64,000 bases of DNA, taken from positions 454,560 to 518,559 of the forward strand of contig JACBWW010000039.1 of NCBI GenBank assembly GCA_020086605.1, read 5' to 3'. Positions 1 to 51,900 of this stretch are shown piece by piece. Position numbers and translations under genes: made by a program. Each line of letters opens with the position of its first letter. Within the stretch, counting starts at the first letter, position 1. The stretch comes from Lanius collurio (lineage: Eukaryota > Chordata > Aves > Passeriformes > Laniidae). Below the pieces are notes generated by a model that was given only the letters and a program-made list of their open reading frames with translations, was not told where the DNA came from and did not search any database.

Positions 1-271
1 CACCCCCAAGCAGAAGTACAACACATACACCTCAATGGAACAAAAAATTCTCAGAAAAAAAAAATTATCTATACGGAGCAAATCATCCTCTGGATCTGGT
101 TTCTCCTGCCAACATTTGGATTTAGAAGACAAAGAAAAGAAATCCACATCTAATCATTTAATCTAAAGTGGCATTAAATTAAATAACAGAAGTCAAAAGG
201 AAATAATATTCTGTTTTTAAATAAACTAGCAATTTAATAGTATTCAATGCAGCACTCAGTAGTACACTTAC
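1..271 (-). other. MTMR1: MTMR1 intron 3, 5' part
   Basis: Begins with the exon 3 donor (GTAAGTGTACT, 261-271). AT-rich sequence; nothing else recognised before the window edge. Confidence 0.85.
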
Positions 272-347
272 CAATAACTTTGATTGATTCTCCAGGAAAA
301 AGTGGAGCCTCTTCCATCTGTGCTAGTTTGTTTCCATCCCGCAGTGC
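272..347 (-). CDS. MTMR1: MTMR1 exon 3
   Basis: MTMR1 is the closest paralogue of MTM1, a 3-phosphatase for PI3P and PI(3,5)P2. The 76-nt exon encodes ALRDGNKLAQMEEAPLFPGE then SIKVI plus one base, matching the start of the MTMR1 PH-GRAM domain (human, from memory: ALRDGNKLAQMEEAPLFPGE). Acceptor TTCTGCCAG, donor GTAAGTGTA. Starts in phase 0 and ends in phase 1. The rest of the gene lies beyond the left edge of the window. Confidence 0.93.
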
Positions 348-3300
348 CTGGCAGAAATCCAAAATCGTGAGTAAATCTCACTCTCCATCTGTACCACATC
401 GATATATTTTGATGCAAAGTGCTTTTACTACCAGATTACTGGAACACAAGAAGTGTGCCTTTTTTTTAAATCACACAACTGTACTAACAGTACCACAGTA
501 AAAGAAAGGAACAAAAAACAACCAAACACAAAACTTTGTACTAAAATCTAACACAGACATACACATTAGTAACGTACTAGTAATAAAGCATTTATGCAAC
601 AATTAGTTTCACATACTAGCTACATATAGCATACAAAGATATGAACAATGAGATCAGCCCAAATTAGTAATTAACAATTTGTTAGTGTTTGCTGAATGCA
701 GGTATTATTTGGGGTATTTTATCTATTTGAGAATATTTTCAACCTCTAATCATTTTTTTTTAAATTCGAACGCTGCTTATTTTATATTTGATTATTTTAA
801 TCTGAGAAAATTATATGGCAGAAACGTTACTGAACATTTTAACTTTGTGGTATTGATAGCCAGAAGCACCCCACAACGGTCTATTTCAATCAATACCTTA
901 CTGAGAGTGCTACAAGTTATGTAATAGGTTCACTATAGGAATTTTGGATCCAAAAGGTTGGATTAAGAGTGAAGTAATAACAAAATACAGAAGAACTATT
1001 AGCAATTTTAAAGTAATGGTTAGTTTCATAACTTTTCATTGAGGTAAATGGCTTCATTGCTGAATGATACATGATGGATTCTTTGGGTCCTTTGCTGGCA
1101 GTTAAGATTTACAATGTACTAAAGATTGTAATACAGCATAAAATGGTTTGTGAGTCTGTTAAGAACCACAAGAGAAAATGATCTCAGGTCAAAATGATGA
1201 GATATTAGGGTTTCAATTTTTCACATCCTGAATAAATATAATGGGCAAACTTGTTACAGCAAACAAAGAACCCTCCCCTTGTATGGCAGCTCTGACCCAC
1301 ATATACACAACTGGGAGGATCTGTCTGCTTCCAAACAAACTACCTCAAGCCCTCACTAATAAATAATTACTAAAAATATTTCAGCTGATCTCTGGCTTCA
1401 GATTTACTTGAAAACTATTGAAATTTTACATGCAGCACCCAATCACAAAAAACAATGTGTGGAGAAATAGCCAGTGCTTACACAAACTGAGGATGGATGA
1501 GCTCTGTTACGTGGGGTTTATGTTCAGTATTACATTTTAGACTACACGACCTTACAAGAAAAGTCTGCCTAGCACATAACCAGTTACACACTAAATGCTT
1601 TCTAGGGCTTCTCTTGAGTAAGAAATGTAAGATTTGTATGCACTGTACGAGTACTAATATATAGTACCTTGCTACACAGTTAATGAATGAAAGATGAGTA
1701 AAACTTGCCACCTGATCAGGTTCTGCTTCAGAATGATAGCCATTGTGTCCATCCTGAATTTCCTGCTTTGTATGAGGCAGCAGTAGGGCAAGAGAGAAGT
1801 AACAGCAAAAAAAATGCAGACAAAAGGTGAAAGGACAGAATCGTCTTGTTTTCTGTTTCCCTTTTTCAAAATTTCCTTAAAAAGACAGCATATACTTTGA
1901 CTCCAGCTGAGCTTTCCAAAATCTTCCACTCCTGGCACACATTACTTTCCACAGAAAGGATTCCAAGCTATTAGCACGATCCTTTGAATGTTATTTGGCA
2001 CAACACAAAATGAAAAATTTACTCCCTTTTTCACAAAAAAAGTCAGTGCTGGTAGATAAGAACATAAAAGTATGTACTGTCCTTTTAAGACAAATAACCT
2101 TACAGTGAAGAAAATTAATTTCAAGAACGCCACATGCTTATCAATAGAAGAAATTGAGTACAGCCTGCAATGGCAGCATTATGGGAAAACTCATGCAATC
2201 TTTCACAGAAAAAAACAGGTCAACATCAAATAGAAGTATCTAGACACTTTAAAAATGCTTTACTGTGTAAAACATGTTGCAATTAACTCTCAACTCTACA
2301 GTTTTACATATCTTTCCAGCAACTTCTATGTTGTTGCTTGAAACTCAGCCAGTAACTTTACAGAACCTAAAATTACTACTCACAGCAAAATAGGCAAACA
2401 ATTCACATTTTCACGTTAATTTATTTTTGCATCAATTGGCAGCAAATCCTGAACAATAATTAAACTTCTTTAATAAACATAAGGTCCTTATGCACACCAG
2501 AGAGAAGTACAAAAGTCATCAGGTCAGCTGAAGGAATTGCTTTAATGTGTTCAGCCAAAAATGTTCTTCCATCTTCTTTTTTTAACAACTGGAGAGAAGT
2601 TGTGCTCATGACAGTCTATTACTCCCAGTTCAAATGCAAAGGACTTCTCACTTGGTCAGACTGTAAAATCAGCCTCAGCCTAAATTTACAAATGTTTGTT
2701 AAAAGTCAATTTCTCTTTTTACAGGATTTCTACAGAACCCTCAAAAAACAATTTAGAAGAAGGACTTCACATATCTTCAGATAATTTGAATGCTACATGA
2801 GTTAAAAAAATTGTGAGTACTAGAAAAACCCTTTCAAGTTATAAAGGACTACTAACATTTAGGTATGGCCAGAATTCTGTTACACAGAAATTACTTAAAT
2901 TTCAGATCATAATTATGTTGCTTCTGAAATCAAAGCAAAGTAGACTTTGTGATCTCTTGAAGAAAACCAGCAGCACAATGAGCAAATAGACCAAAGAATT
3001 TTAAATATATGAAAGACAAAGCAGCAGAGCAGACCATTCAAATATCAAAGCCTTTACACAGAACTGGGAACAACTCAACAAAACCCGTTTTTGTTACTCA
3101 ACTCTGACCAATTATTTGAAGTGCTATCTATTTAAAAAAAAAAATCAACTTGTGGATTTGTATGATTGGACTAAACACATAATTTTAAAATATGCAAACA
3201 ACAGATGAGAAAAAGAAATCATTCAGACTTCATTTCTTGGCTTCAGACTGAACAAGAGGTCTTTGTTTGAATAAAAGTGTTGGACACATTTCATGAACAA

Positions 3301-6300
3301 TGTCAGAACACTATCCAGATCACTTCTCACTCCATAAATGTTACTAAGAGAGAGGGGCAAGAAAACAAGGCATGCCCTTCTTAATCTTCAGTGAACAATG
3401 GGCAAGCCCTAGTATCAAAATTATCATTATAAAGATGTAGGTCACTGCACTAGTGCCTAACTTCAAACATAACTTTCAATCTTGTTACAGCTTGATAACA
3501 ACTAATGAAAAACCAGTACAAAGGCAAGCAGGAATTTGGAATTTATTTAAATAGGACAGACACAGACATAATGCTTTTACCACTGGTATTCCTTAGCATA
3601 GACATGTTAGAGCTGCTAACACAGTACTCTGCAGTCTGAAGCATGTAAACCTGAATTGCAAGCATCCATTTTGTCAAAATTAATGTAATAAAACTGAAGT
3701 TAGTACTGCACATTCATAACATAATTTTAAAATATTGCTCTCTTACACATTGACTTTTATTGCTCACGAAAACATTGTAATGTATATAAAGCATTTCTAT
3801 GGCAAAGAAGCTGTTGCACTGCATAGCGAAATGGTCTGACTGGTTCATAAAACCCATTAATGAGGTAAAGAAGAACACTTGACACACCAAGATCTCACAC
3901 AGCACAAGAGACACACAGTTAGGAGGCCGTTCACTGCTAGCCAAAGGTAATCTTACCCGTATAACCGGCCTCCTGTACACCTGTTAGTTAAAATATAAAA
4001 TGTTATCCAATGAAACACACAGATTTGATTTGTTAAAGATACTATATCTTATTTCACCAGATTTTCAAAAGAACTCTACTCCCAATCATTTTAATTATAG
4101 CTGGATTTTGAAAGAGCAAAACAAAACTATGCAGAACTAGTAACTCTCATTTGCAGAATTGTTTTGGTCTAAAAAAAAAAAAAAATCTCAGTCACTTCAT
4201 TTTAGTGACACAACAAACGCCAAGCTCTTTGGAAACATTCATTCCTAATCACCCTTTTATCCTGCTACGCTGTGCTATTGTTAAAAGAGAAGAAAGAGCC
4301 TGGTAATCCTTCTAGGTGGAAGACAATAAGCCTGCACTAACAGCCATGAAGGAGAGCCACCTGACCTTTCAGAGAAAGACAACTCTACTCAGCTTCTGAA
4401 GGTGTTTGTAGTCAGCAACTACAATCTAAGCCATTTTCATTTGTATGAGCACCTCATTCAAGAATGCCTGAGCGAGTGTCAGAGAAGACAGCAGAGCTCA
4501 ACTCAGACTGAGATCTGTTGCTGCAGGGTTTAGCAAGAGCTCCCCCAGTGCTCTCCAGTTCTGACCAGCACATTAGCTGCCCCTTTGCTTCCCTTTGACT
4601 GCCTCCTCCCTTAAACCACATTCTGGGAAGGTAAGTCATGTAAGAGTAACATGAGTACCACTGTTAGATACAAGAATCAATATATTTACCTGGTTTTGCA
4701 AACATATTAATTTACACAATAAAAAAAGGATGAAAGAAAGAATAAAGCAGTGAGTTCCTCATAAATCTAGCACAAACTAACAGAACTACCTGACCAGTTC
4801 CAGAAGCAAATACACACATCTGATCCGACCTGAAGGTTCTGAGTTGTAAGATAGCCTCTAAAGGCAGCAATTCAAGGTAACCAAAGGTAGTGAAGACCCA
4901 GGAAAGTGCATAAAAGAGAAAGATGTCTCAAAGGAAAACTGAGCTATATATGGGCATTGTCTTTTCACGTGTGAATCCCACAGTAATAATGATCAACCCC
5001 AACCTGTTAATAGTACTAAGCAATTATAAAAAATTCCATCAAGTTATATACAAATATGGGATTTCAAACCACAGCAATGCAATGATTTCGAATACAATTT
5101 AACCACAAAAATTCTTAATTTAAACCACCAGGCTTAAATCCTTTTCTCTCATTTCTCAGAGACAGAGTCTGAAATAGAATTTTAATTAGGCCTTAAAACA
5201 TTTATTCCTGTTAAGTAATATCTGAGATGAGTCAGGTACAGAGATGAAAGTTATTCAAAATTAAACAGTGCTCTTCATTCCAGAGGAATGCATTCTAACT
5301 CAGAGATAAACACCACACTTACACACTTGGATTTTACTAAAATGAAATCCTTGGCAAATACAAAATCAACAGCTGTAATGCAAGGTTTCCCATCTTTTAC
5401 CAAAAATGTTGGCCTTGACTTGGAGCAAGCATTTGCAATTCAGCTGCTGTAGTAAGGAGGAGCTACTCTTTACAAGCTGCTGACCATACCATTAGAGTAA
5501 AACTGTTGAGGATGAATTTTTAAATACACTACAGTCAAAAACATTTTATTGACTCATCTCAGACTCGAGCTGAATCTGACCCCTTGTCACTGAATCTAAA
5601 ATACACTGTTTCCAGACAACAAACTCTGTAATTACGGAGCATATGTGAATTAAAATCTAGTTACCCAAAACAAACAAAAGAGATAAAAATCTTCCTTTGG
5701 CCATTCTATATAAAGGCAATAAAATGGTTACATATCTAGAAAGAAAAAGGAATCTAGACAGCAGGAAGTTGGGCTTCTTAAAGGAAATTGAAACAGGGGT
5801 AACTTCTATCACATTGTGAGAGGAGAAAAACTGCCCACGTTCCATTCTTGACAGCTGAGCTGAGTGGCTGCACGGAGGGAACAGCCAGTGAGCGTGAAAG
5901 AACAGGGGCACAAATGCACAGTGGAACTGCCAGGTAAAGCCTGCTGTGCAGTCATTACCTTAGTGACAAAAATGTTGCTGGGAGGGAATGAAAAAGGTGA
6001 CTTGTTTGTTTGATGTTAAATTCTGTGTCTCCGGTGAAATACCATGAAAAATGATACCCCATTATGTTCTCTGTACAGTAACAAAGGCATTCATTTACTT
6101 TTTGTGAAATCTGAGGCACTCAATTCTGTACTCTGAATAATACACACTAGAAACCATTTCAACCTGTAACTATAATCTACTTTACCAATTACTTCATATA
6201 GTAACCAAAAAAGAAAGACAACTCACATTTGACAGTTTATTCAAAACACTGAATTCTTAATTTTCCTTTTACCTCTCTGTTAATTTTTATTCTGTACACT

Positions 6301-6498
6301 TCAACAGCACTCTTCTAAATATGGAGGAAAACACAAAGCAGATTCAGAAGACTCCTACACATAATGAGATGTTTTCAGTTCCAAAATATTCAGCAATCAC
6401 TCAAATACTTACCACCTGCTAATTAACATAGCAAGGACCTTCCGATCTCCCACTCTTTTATCTTAAAACAAATCAATGCATTCCTTAAAGTCACTTAC
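348..6498 (-). other. MTMR1: MTMR1 intron 2
   Basis: AT-rich intron between exons 2 and 3. Apart from the candidate microexon at 3957-3980 and a weaker 19-nt candidate at 5959-5977, only short poly-A runs (for example near 4172) were seen. No open frame here resembles a protein. Confidence 0.85.
3957..3980 (-). CDS. MTMR1: Candidate MTMR1 alternative microexon (24 nt, phase 0)
   Basis: In intron 2, an acceptor TTTTAACTAACAG and a donor CGG|GTAAGATT bracket exactly 24 nt encoding VYRRPVIR. Both neighbouring exons meet in phase 0, so inclusion would insert eight residues without a frameshift. The segment is GC-rich against an AT-rich intron. Muscle-regulated alternative exons of mammalian MTMR1 are known in this intron (exons 2.1-2.3, misspliced in congenital myotonic dystrophy), but I cannot confirm from memory that this is one of them. 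The arms AGGAGGCCG (3966-3974 in minus-strand sense) and CGGCCTCCT (3921-3929) can pair around the 5' splice site. Confidence 0.5.
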
Positions 6499-6604
6499 CC
6501 TGTAGTCTCTGGACACACCCTCGGATGGGACAGACCCTGAAATTTGACTCGAAATGGTTGCAGCTATCAGCTGTTTACACCATTCCACGTGGGATCCAGT
6601 CGGG
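6499..6604 (-). CDS. MTMR1: MTMR1 exon 2
   Basis: The 106-nt exon supplies the last base of a split codon and then 35 codons: PTGSHVEWCKQLIAATISSQ, ISGSVPSEGVSRDYR. This matches the N-terminal region specific to MTMR1 (human PTGSHVEWCKQLIAATISSQ and so on) that MTM1 and MTMR2 lack, which fixes the paralogue. Acceptor TTTTGTAG, donor GTAAGTGAC. It ends in phase 0, so exon 3 or a phase-0 cassette can follow. Confidence 0.94.
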
Positions 6605-9299
6605 CTACAAAACCAGAAATTTCAAATTGTTTAGAAATAATTTAAAATGTGTGTTTTGAACAGCATAGCAACTGAGCAGTCCAGAAAGCAACACTGTAAG
6701 TGATCACTAACATCATAAAACTTAGTTTGCTTTGTGTGCAGAATGAAACTATTTTACTGATCAAATTAGGAAAATAATTTTACTAGTTTACTTCAGAGAC
6801 ACAGAGCTGTCAGGAAGTTAAAAGTGAGATGAGGGTCCCAGGAACTTCAAAAATGTTATGTTCCTTATCCAGTGTAATTTTTATCATTCACATGCTTTTT
6901 TCTTAAAGCCACCCATGGAATGAGTTTGGCCAAGTAATAGGAAACACTTTATACTGTCCTTATCAATATGTCCTGATTATTCTGTAAATCCTCAGTACTT
7001 CATGCTAGTATTAAAAAATTTAAACTATGCTAATATTGTAGTCTATATTAAATGTTGAAAATACATGTTTTCTAAAGGGTAACTTCTAGTTGACTGCATT
7101 TTTTTCCAATTCATGAAATAAATCCTGGGTAATCTTCATGTGGGCTCTCCCACGCTGCAGCACTGAACTGTTCAGTGCAGGGTACTCACAAGAACCCTAA
7201 AGCATCTGAACCACCCTAAACCCCGGGTGATACAACTTGAGAAGAGTCCCCTGAACTAGTGCTGCTCACTAGTAATGCAGTACTGAGAGGGAGAACCAGT
7301 GACAGTCTGAAGTGCACTAGGTCTGCTCCAACACACACGGGTATCCACGGAAAAACTGGGAATGCCAGAGGGAACTGTTCCCTGAGTGTTACCATAGCCT
7401 CAGCTGATATTTTTGATAACTGCCACTTTTCTTCATACTATTCAGCTGGGCTCTTCTACAGACTGAATGCTTATTCAGAAGTCAAGTACAGAAAGAAAAT
7501 GTTAATTTTTTTTTTTTTTAGTTAATTCATAAACTAGCTTTGGATTCTGTGAATGTTCCACGTCACTGACGTGAATACACTTACAGCCAGCACCCAGCAG
7601 GTGCACCACACCTCAGACATTAAGAGGGTGGGGTAACACCCTTAGATGAGCAATTACTACCGAGTACAAGAGGCCCTTCCTTACGTTAAATCTGCCAGTA
7701 TAGCTAGGTATAAGGCAGAGATCTATGCAATAAACATCATAACTGAAATGGAAGATCTTTCAAAACTTTTCTGATAAATTTTAACAGCGTTCTCCCCACC
7801 TGCACATTCTACACAGGACTAGATCTCACAATATTGTTTTGCAACTAAAACACATCTATGATAGTCCTGCTTGAACAACAAAGATAACTCTCAGGTTAGT
7901 GCTGAACTCAAACCCAGATTCATTTAGAGTACTCTTCACTTAAGTTTTGCAAAAGAGCCCAAGGGCTAAATCCTACAGTAATCCTTTTCTTACCTCATTT
8001 ATTTCTCATTCTCTCACATCTCCTAATTTCCAGTGTATCTCTTCAGGGCTTGCCTAAGTTTGTTTTCAAATAAGCACTCACTTGCTAATTAGGAAAAGGA
8101 TTTATTTTTCTATGGCTTATCTTCACCAGGAATCACTACATCAACAGAGCTAACAGCAGCAGGAAAACGAATATGAATGCAGGACCATCCCCTGAGACCA
8201 GTGTGGGGGATGTGTCAGTGTTCCACAGAACACTGGCCACACCACTACGCCTTCTCCCCATGCACCGGTGGAGCACACACCAGTCCTGACTGCCCGTGCA
8301 TTCTGTCTCATCTGCAGTCACACACAGCCTGGCCGGGTACAACCGTGCTGGCAAACAAACTATACGACAAATGGACACTGTAATCGGCCCAGGGTAGAGC
8401 AAGATCAGAAGAATGGAAGATGAAAATCAGGATAAGGAACTGCATTAATAAGGAATACAAATACAAATTTTCTATTTTGATGACAGAAATGGACATTTGA
8501 TTTCTAGCCTCACTAGAATGATGTAAAACCCCCAGGTTTCTCCTAACAGAAAAAAAAGAGGGAATACAGAGACTAGAACCTAGCGCTGATTTTAAATATT
8601 CTTTTTTATTTAATTTCCATCAGGGTGGGATTTCCGTTCATTTCTACTCCTTGTTTAAGGATTTTAAAACTCAGTTCTGAAGTCTGCCTTCAGCTAGAAA
8701 CCTCTGAGTGCAGGAACGTCTCTGACAGCGGCTGCTGGAGGGGGTGTGATCCCACCTGGCACCCGGGGCCTGGCACCGTTCTGGTGAGACCCTGCGGATC
8801 CCCGGCCAGCCGGGAACCGAAGAGGCACCACACAGCCCTACCGACCGCCGGGACACCGGGACACAGCGCACACACCTACAGACACGCACCGGGAACACAC
8901 CGCACACACGTAGGGACACACGGACAGCACTCCGGGACACACTGCGCACCGGGGGACAGTCTGGGGACACTCATACCTCTGCAGGTTCAATACATGCACC
9001 AAAAAAAAAAAAACAACCCAGTCGGGAACAGACTCAAAACCCACGGGCGGTCTCAGCCCGAGTTTGCAGGACGCTGCCCCAAACCCCGGGGCCGAAGCCC
9101 CGCGGCCGCCTCAGCCTCGGCCAAGCCGGCGGCGGCACTGCCAGCACACGGCAACCGCAGCAGGAAACTTTGACAACAGCCGGTTCCCGCCGCGGACCAG
9201 CCACCGCTGCACAGCGGCCGCCTCCAGATTGCAGCTTCTCGGGCCGGAGGGGTCCGGGGAGGCCGCCCCGAGGCCGGGGGGCCGCGCTCGGCCGAGGGG
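6605..9299 (-). other. MTMR1: MTMR1 intron 1 (to the assembly gap)
   Basis: AT-rich up to about 8690, then rising into a CpG island. No exon was recognised. The GC-rich end does not show the coding segment expected just upstream of exon 2, so exon 1 is placed in the gap. Confidence 0.7.
8690..9299 (-). promoter_or_regulatory. MTMR1: CpG island of MTMR1, truncated by gap
   Basis: GC content and CpG density climb from about 8690 and are extreme at 9060-9299, where sequence stops at an N run. Position and orientation fit the promoter, exon 1 and start of intron 1 of MTMR1. A GGGACAC/CACACC-rich degenerate repeat occupies about 8845-8970. Long frames here (for example 8625-9173 plus, 8671-8970 minus) arise because GC-rich sequence lacks stops. 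Confidence 0.65.
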
Positions 9300-9699
9300 N
9301 NNNNNNNNNNNNNNNNNNNNNNNNNNNNNNNNNNNNNNNNNNNNNNNNNNNNNNNNNNNNNNNNNNNNNNNNNNNNNNNNNNNNNNNNNNNNNNNNNNNN
9401 NNNNNNNNNNNNNNNNNNNNNNNNNNNNNNNNNNNNNNNNNNNNNNNNNNNNNNNNNNNNNNNNNNNNNNNNNNNNNNNNNNNNNNNNNNNNNNNNNNNN
9501 NNNNNNNNNNNNNNNNNNNNNNNNNNNNNNNNNNNNNNNNNNNNNNNNNNNNNNNNNNNNNNNNNNNNNNNNNNNNNNNNNNNNNNNNNNNNNNNNNNNN
9601 NNNNNNNNNNNNNNNNNNNNNNNNNNNNNNNNNNNNNNNNNNNNNNNNNNNNNNNNNNNNNNNNNNNNNNNNNNNNNNNNNNNNNNNNNNNNNNNNNNN
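9300..9699. other. Assembly gap (400 N), probably holding MTMR1 exon 1
   Basis: Exactly 400 N separate an extremely GC-rich left flank from an AT-rich right flank (9700 onward), so the missing DNA includes the 5' edge of a CpG island. The first coding exon of MTMR1, which must end in a phase-2 codon before exon 2, is not visible elsewhere. The true gap length may differ from 400. Confidence 0.75.
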
Positions 9700-11585
9700 A
9701 GAGATGTTCTGTTAGCATTGATAAATTTGTATGCCTACATTCGCAGTATTTTCCAGAACATATTGGATTAAAACCACCCTTATGTTGGTCTCACATGTAA
9801 AAACAATTAAAACACCTGTCTTATCTGCTGACTTGAAAAATTCCAAGCCCACACAAAGCCATGTTAGAGAGCTTCAAAGACAAATTCAACTGAAGAGTAA
9901 TATGAACAAAGTAATAGGTACTGAAGTAAGTGCAAAAAGATCCTTTCCACTATATTACACTTTCCCAAATGCAATAGGTTCTCATGTAGTGTTTACATAG
10001 TAAAAACTATTAGATTTTCAGATGTTTTTTCACACTGCTCAGAGATGTCACCAACATGTTAAATTCAAATACAGAAACTTTAAATATTCTAATAAAAATA
10101 GCTTCTTCTTTTTAATAAACTGCAAGTAAGTAGAAGGCAAATATACCAGATTATGCATAGCTTTCAAAATGTAAAGTACATCATGAACAACTGAGTATCC
10201 TTCATTTATCTGATGTAATTAATCTTATTTACGTTAACAAGTCAAGATTTGGGGACAACATTGTTATTTTTGGATACACATACTGGAGAGCATAGATGGG
10301 AGAATGAAATTTAGAGGACAAAAGTCATATAATTCTGCGTATTTAGAACATACATGCTGTATGCTCTGAACTTCCCTGAAAACATAGTGCAACTCAGTGC
10401 ATATACTGAATTAAATCCAGAGGCAGGATACTTTCATTCCTTTGAAAAAATACTGTTTTAAAAATATTCAATGTCCTCTAAACTTTGACTTATTTTATGG
10501 AAGTATAGCTTTAAATTTAGTTTTCATATGCAAAATATTTACACTTTATAAACTTGCAGAATTTCTAATAAACTATATTATATATACTTACACAAAACTT
10601 AATTTATATATAATCCTATTATATCTTGCAGATCAAAACTCACCACATGTACAATAATTTACAATGACAGAAGGCTCAAGCATCAAAATATCTCCTTTAA
10701 AATAACAATATTAGAGTCCTTTATAGATTCTGAATTGCAGTATTTCCTGGATTGCCTGAATATCATTAAACTTCTGAGAATATGCAACATTTTAATTAAA
10801 TATCAAGAGCAAAGTTTGTGCTGTCATAAGAAATGCTTGCAACTATTTAAAAAAATACCTGAAAGGAACAAATTAAAGATTTACAAAAAGCCTCTGAAAG
10901 GTAGGCTTGATACTAGAGCTCACTTGAATGTTCAGTGTAAGTGCACACACTATATGCAAATCTTGGATACCAAAGCCCCTTAAATACTTAAGAATAAATT
11001 TGCTGAACAGAAGTTAAATTAAACAGTAAAGTATAAATGTGCAAGTTTTAAAAATTATTTATAACTGAGAATTTTTGCCTACTTTGGTATAAAAGCTCCT
11101 TTAAACAGGCACATTTACTTTTAGAAGACAAACAGAAGCTTTAATACTATGGCTATTGCTGGATATTAAAGCAATGTCTCTGTGGTTCTGTTTCTAATTA
11201 TATAAACTTTCTTTAGAAACATTTAATTCTGTATTAATAAGAGAACCAATACTGTCCACAGTGATAATTTGTACTGTACTTTAGTGCTGATCAGCTAGCC
11301 TAAACAGAACTTCTCAGAATCCACTACAACTGTCATTTGTTACTTAAAAAAAAAATAAAATCAATTTACAATAAAAAAGTTTCTTTTATTTTGATCTCTA
11401 CTGAGCTATTTGAATTTTTTATTTAGAAGCGTATCAGTGAAATGCCTTCCATATTTCTGTTTATTTAAAAAAAGAAAAATTTGGAATTCTCAGGTAATCT
11501 GAAAATTTCAACACTTCTCTCTGACATCTTGCAATAGAATTTATTATTCTCTCATGAATTCCACGAATGTATTCCTAACAGGAAT
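9700..11585. other. MTM1-MTMR1 intergenic DNA and possible distal MTM1 3' UTR
   Basis: AT-rich DNA with no coding similarity. Several minus-strand AATAAA hexamers at 11385-11545 could end longer MTM1 transcripts. Confidence 0.6.
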
Positions 11586-12010
11586 ACACACATGCCTAAT
11601 TTTATACAATGTGAATATTCCTATTGGCATTATTGTGTTTATTCACAACACGTAAGACTGAGCATGAATTTCCTTACAGGAACATGACCTGCAATGTAAT
11701 AAATTAAAGCATTCTTATGAAAACAATAAATCAATTTCATTTCAATTGTATCAGACCTACCAAAATAACTCTTAAAGCCCTCCATAGCTATGAGTTGATT
11801 AACAATGTTCCCAGTCCACACGTTCTGAAAGGCACGTAATCAAAGAGTTGGGTTTGTTTGTTTGTTTGGAAGTCCTCCTCAAATGAAGACAGTCTAAATA
11901 ATTTGTGTTAGGACAGTCTCATGTAAGGCATTAGAATATTCCTCTTTATGCTATAGATCTATGTTAAGCACCACTTGCTATTACAGTACAGAAAGAAGCC
12001 AACATTTTCT
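11586..12010 (-). terminator. MTM1: Candidate MTM1 3' UTR with first polyadenylation signal
   Basis: Left of the stop codon the minus strand has AATAAA at 11638-11643, with a GU-rich element (ATGTGTGT) about 45 nt further on near 11587-11594, the normal arrangement for cleavage and polyadenylation. More AATAAA hexamers occur at 11540-11545, 11460-11465, 11418-11423 and 11385-11390, so longer 3' ends are possible. Without transcript data the site used cannot be decided. Confidence 0.4.

Positions 12011-51900
<39,890 letters not shown>

Noticed and set aside
8625..9173. 182-codon plus-strand frame and overlapping minus frames in the left CpG island
   Set aside because: GC-rich DNA lacks stop codons and the region carries a GGGACAC/CACACC repeat; no motif and no splice context support a protein.
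9053..9771. Frames of 180-235 codons across the N run
   Set aside because: Most of each frame is gap, so openness is meaningless.
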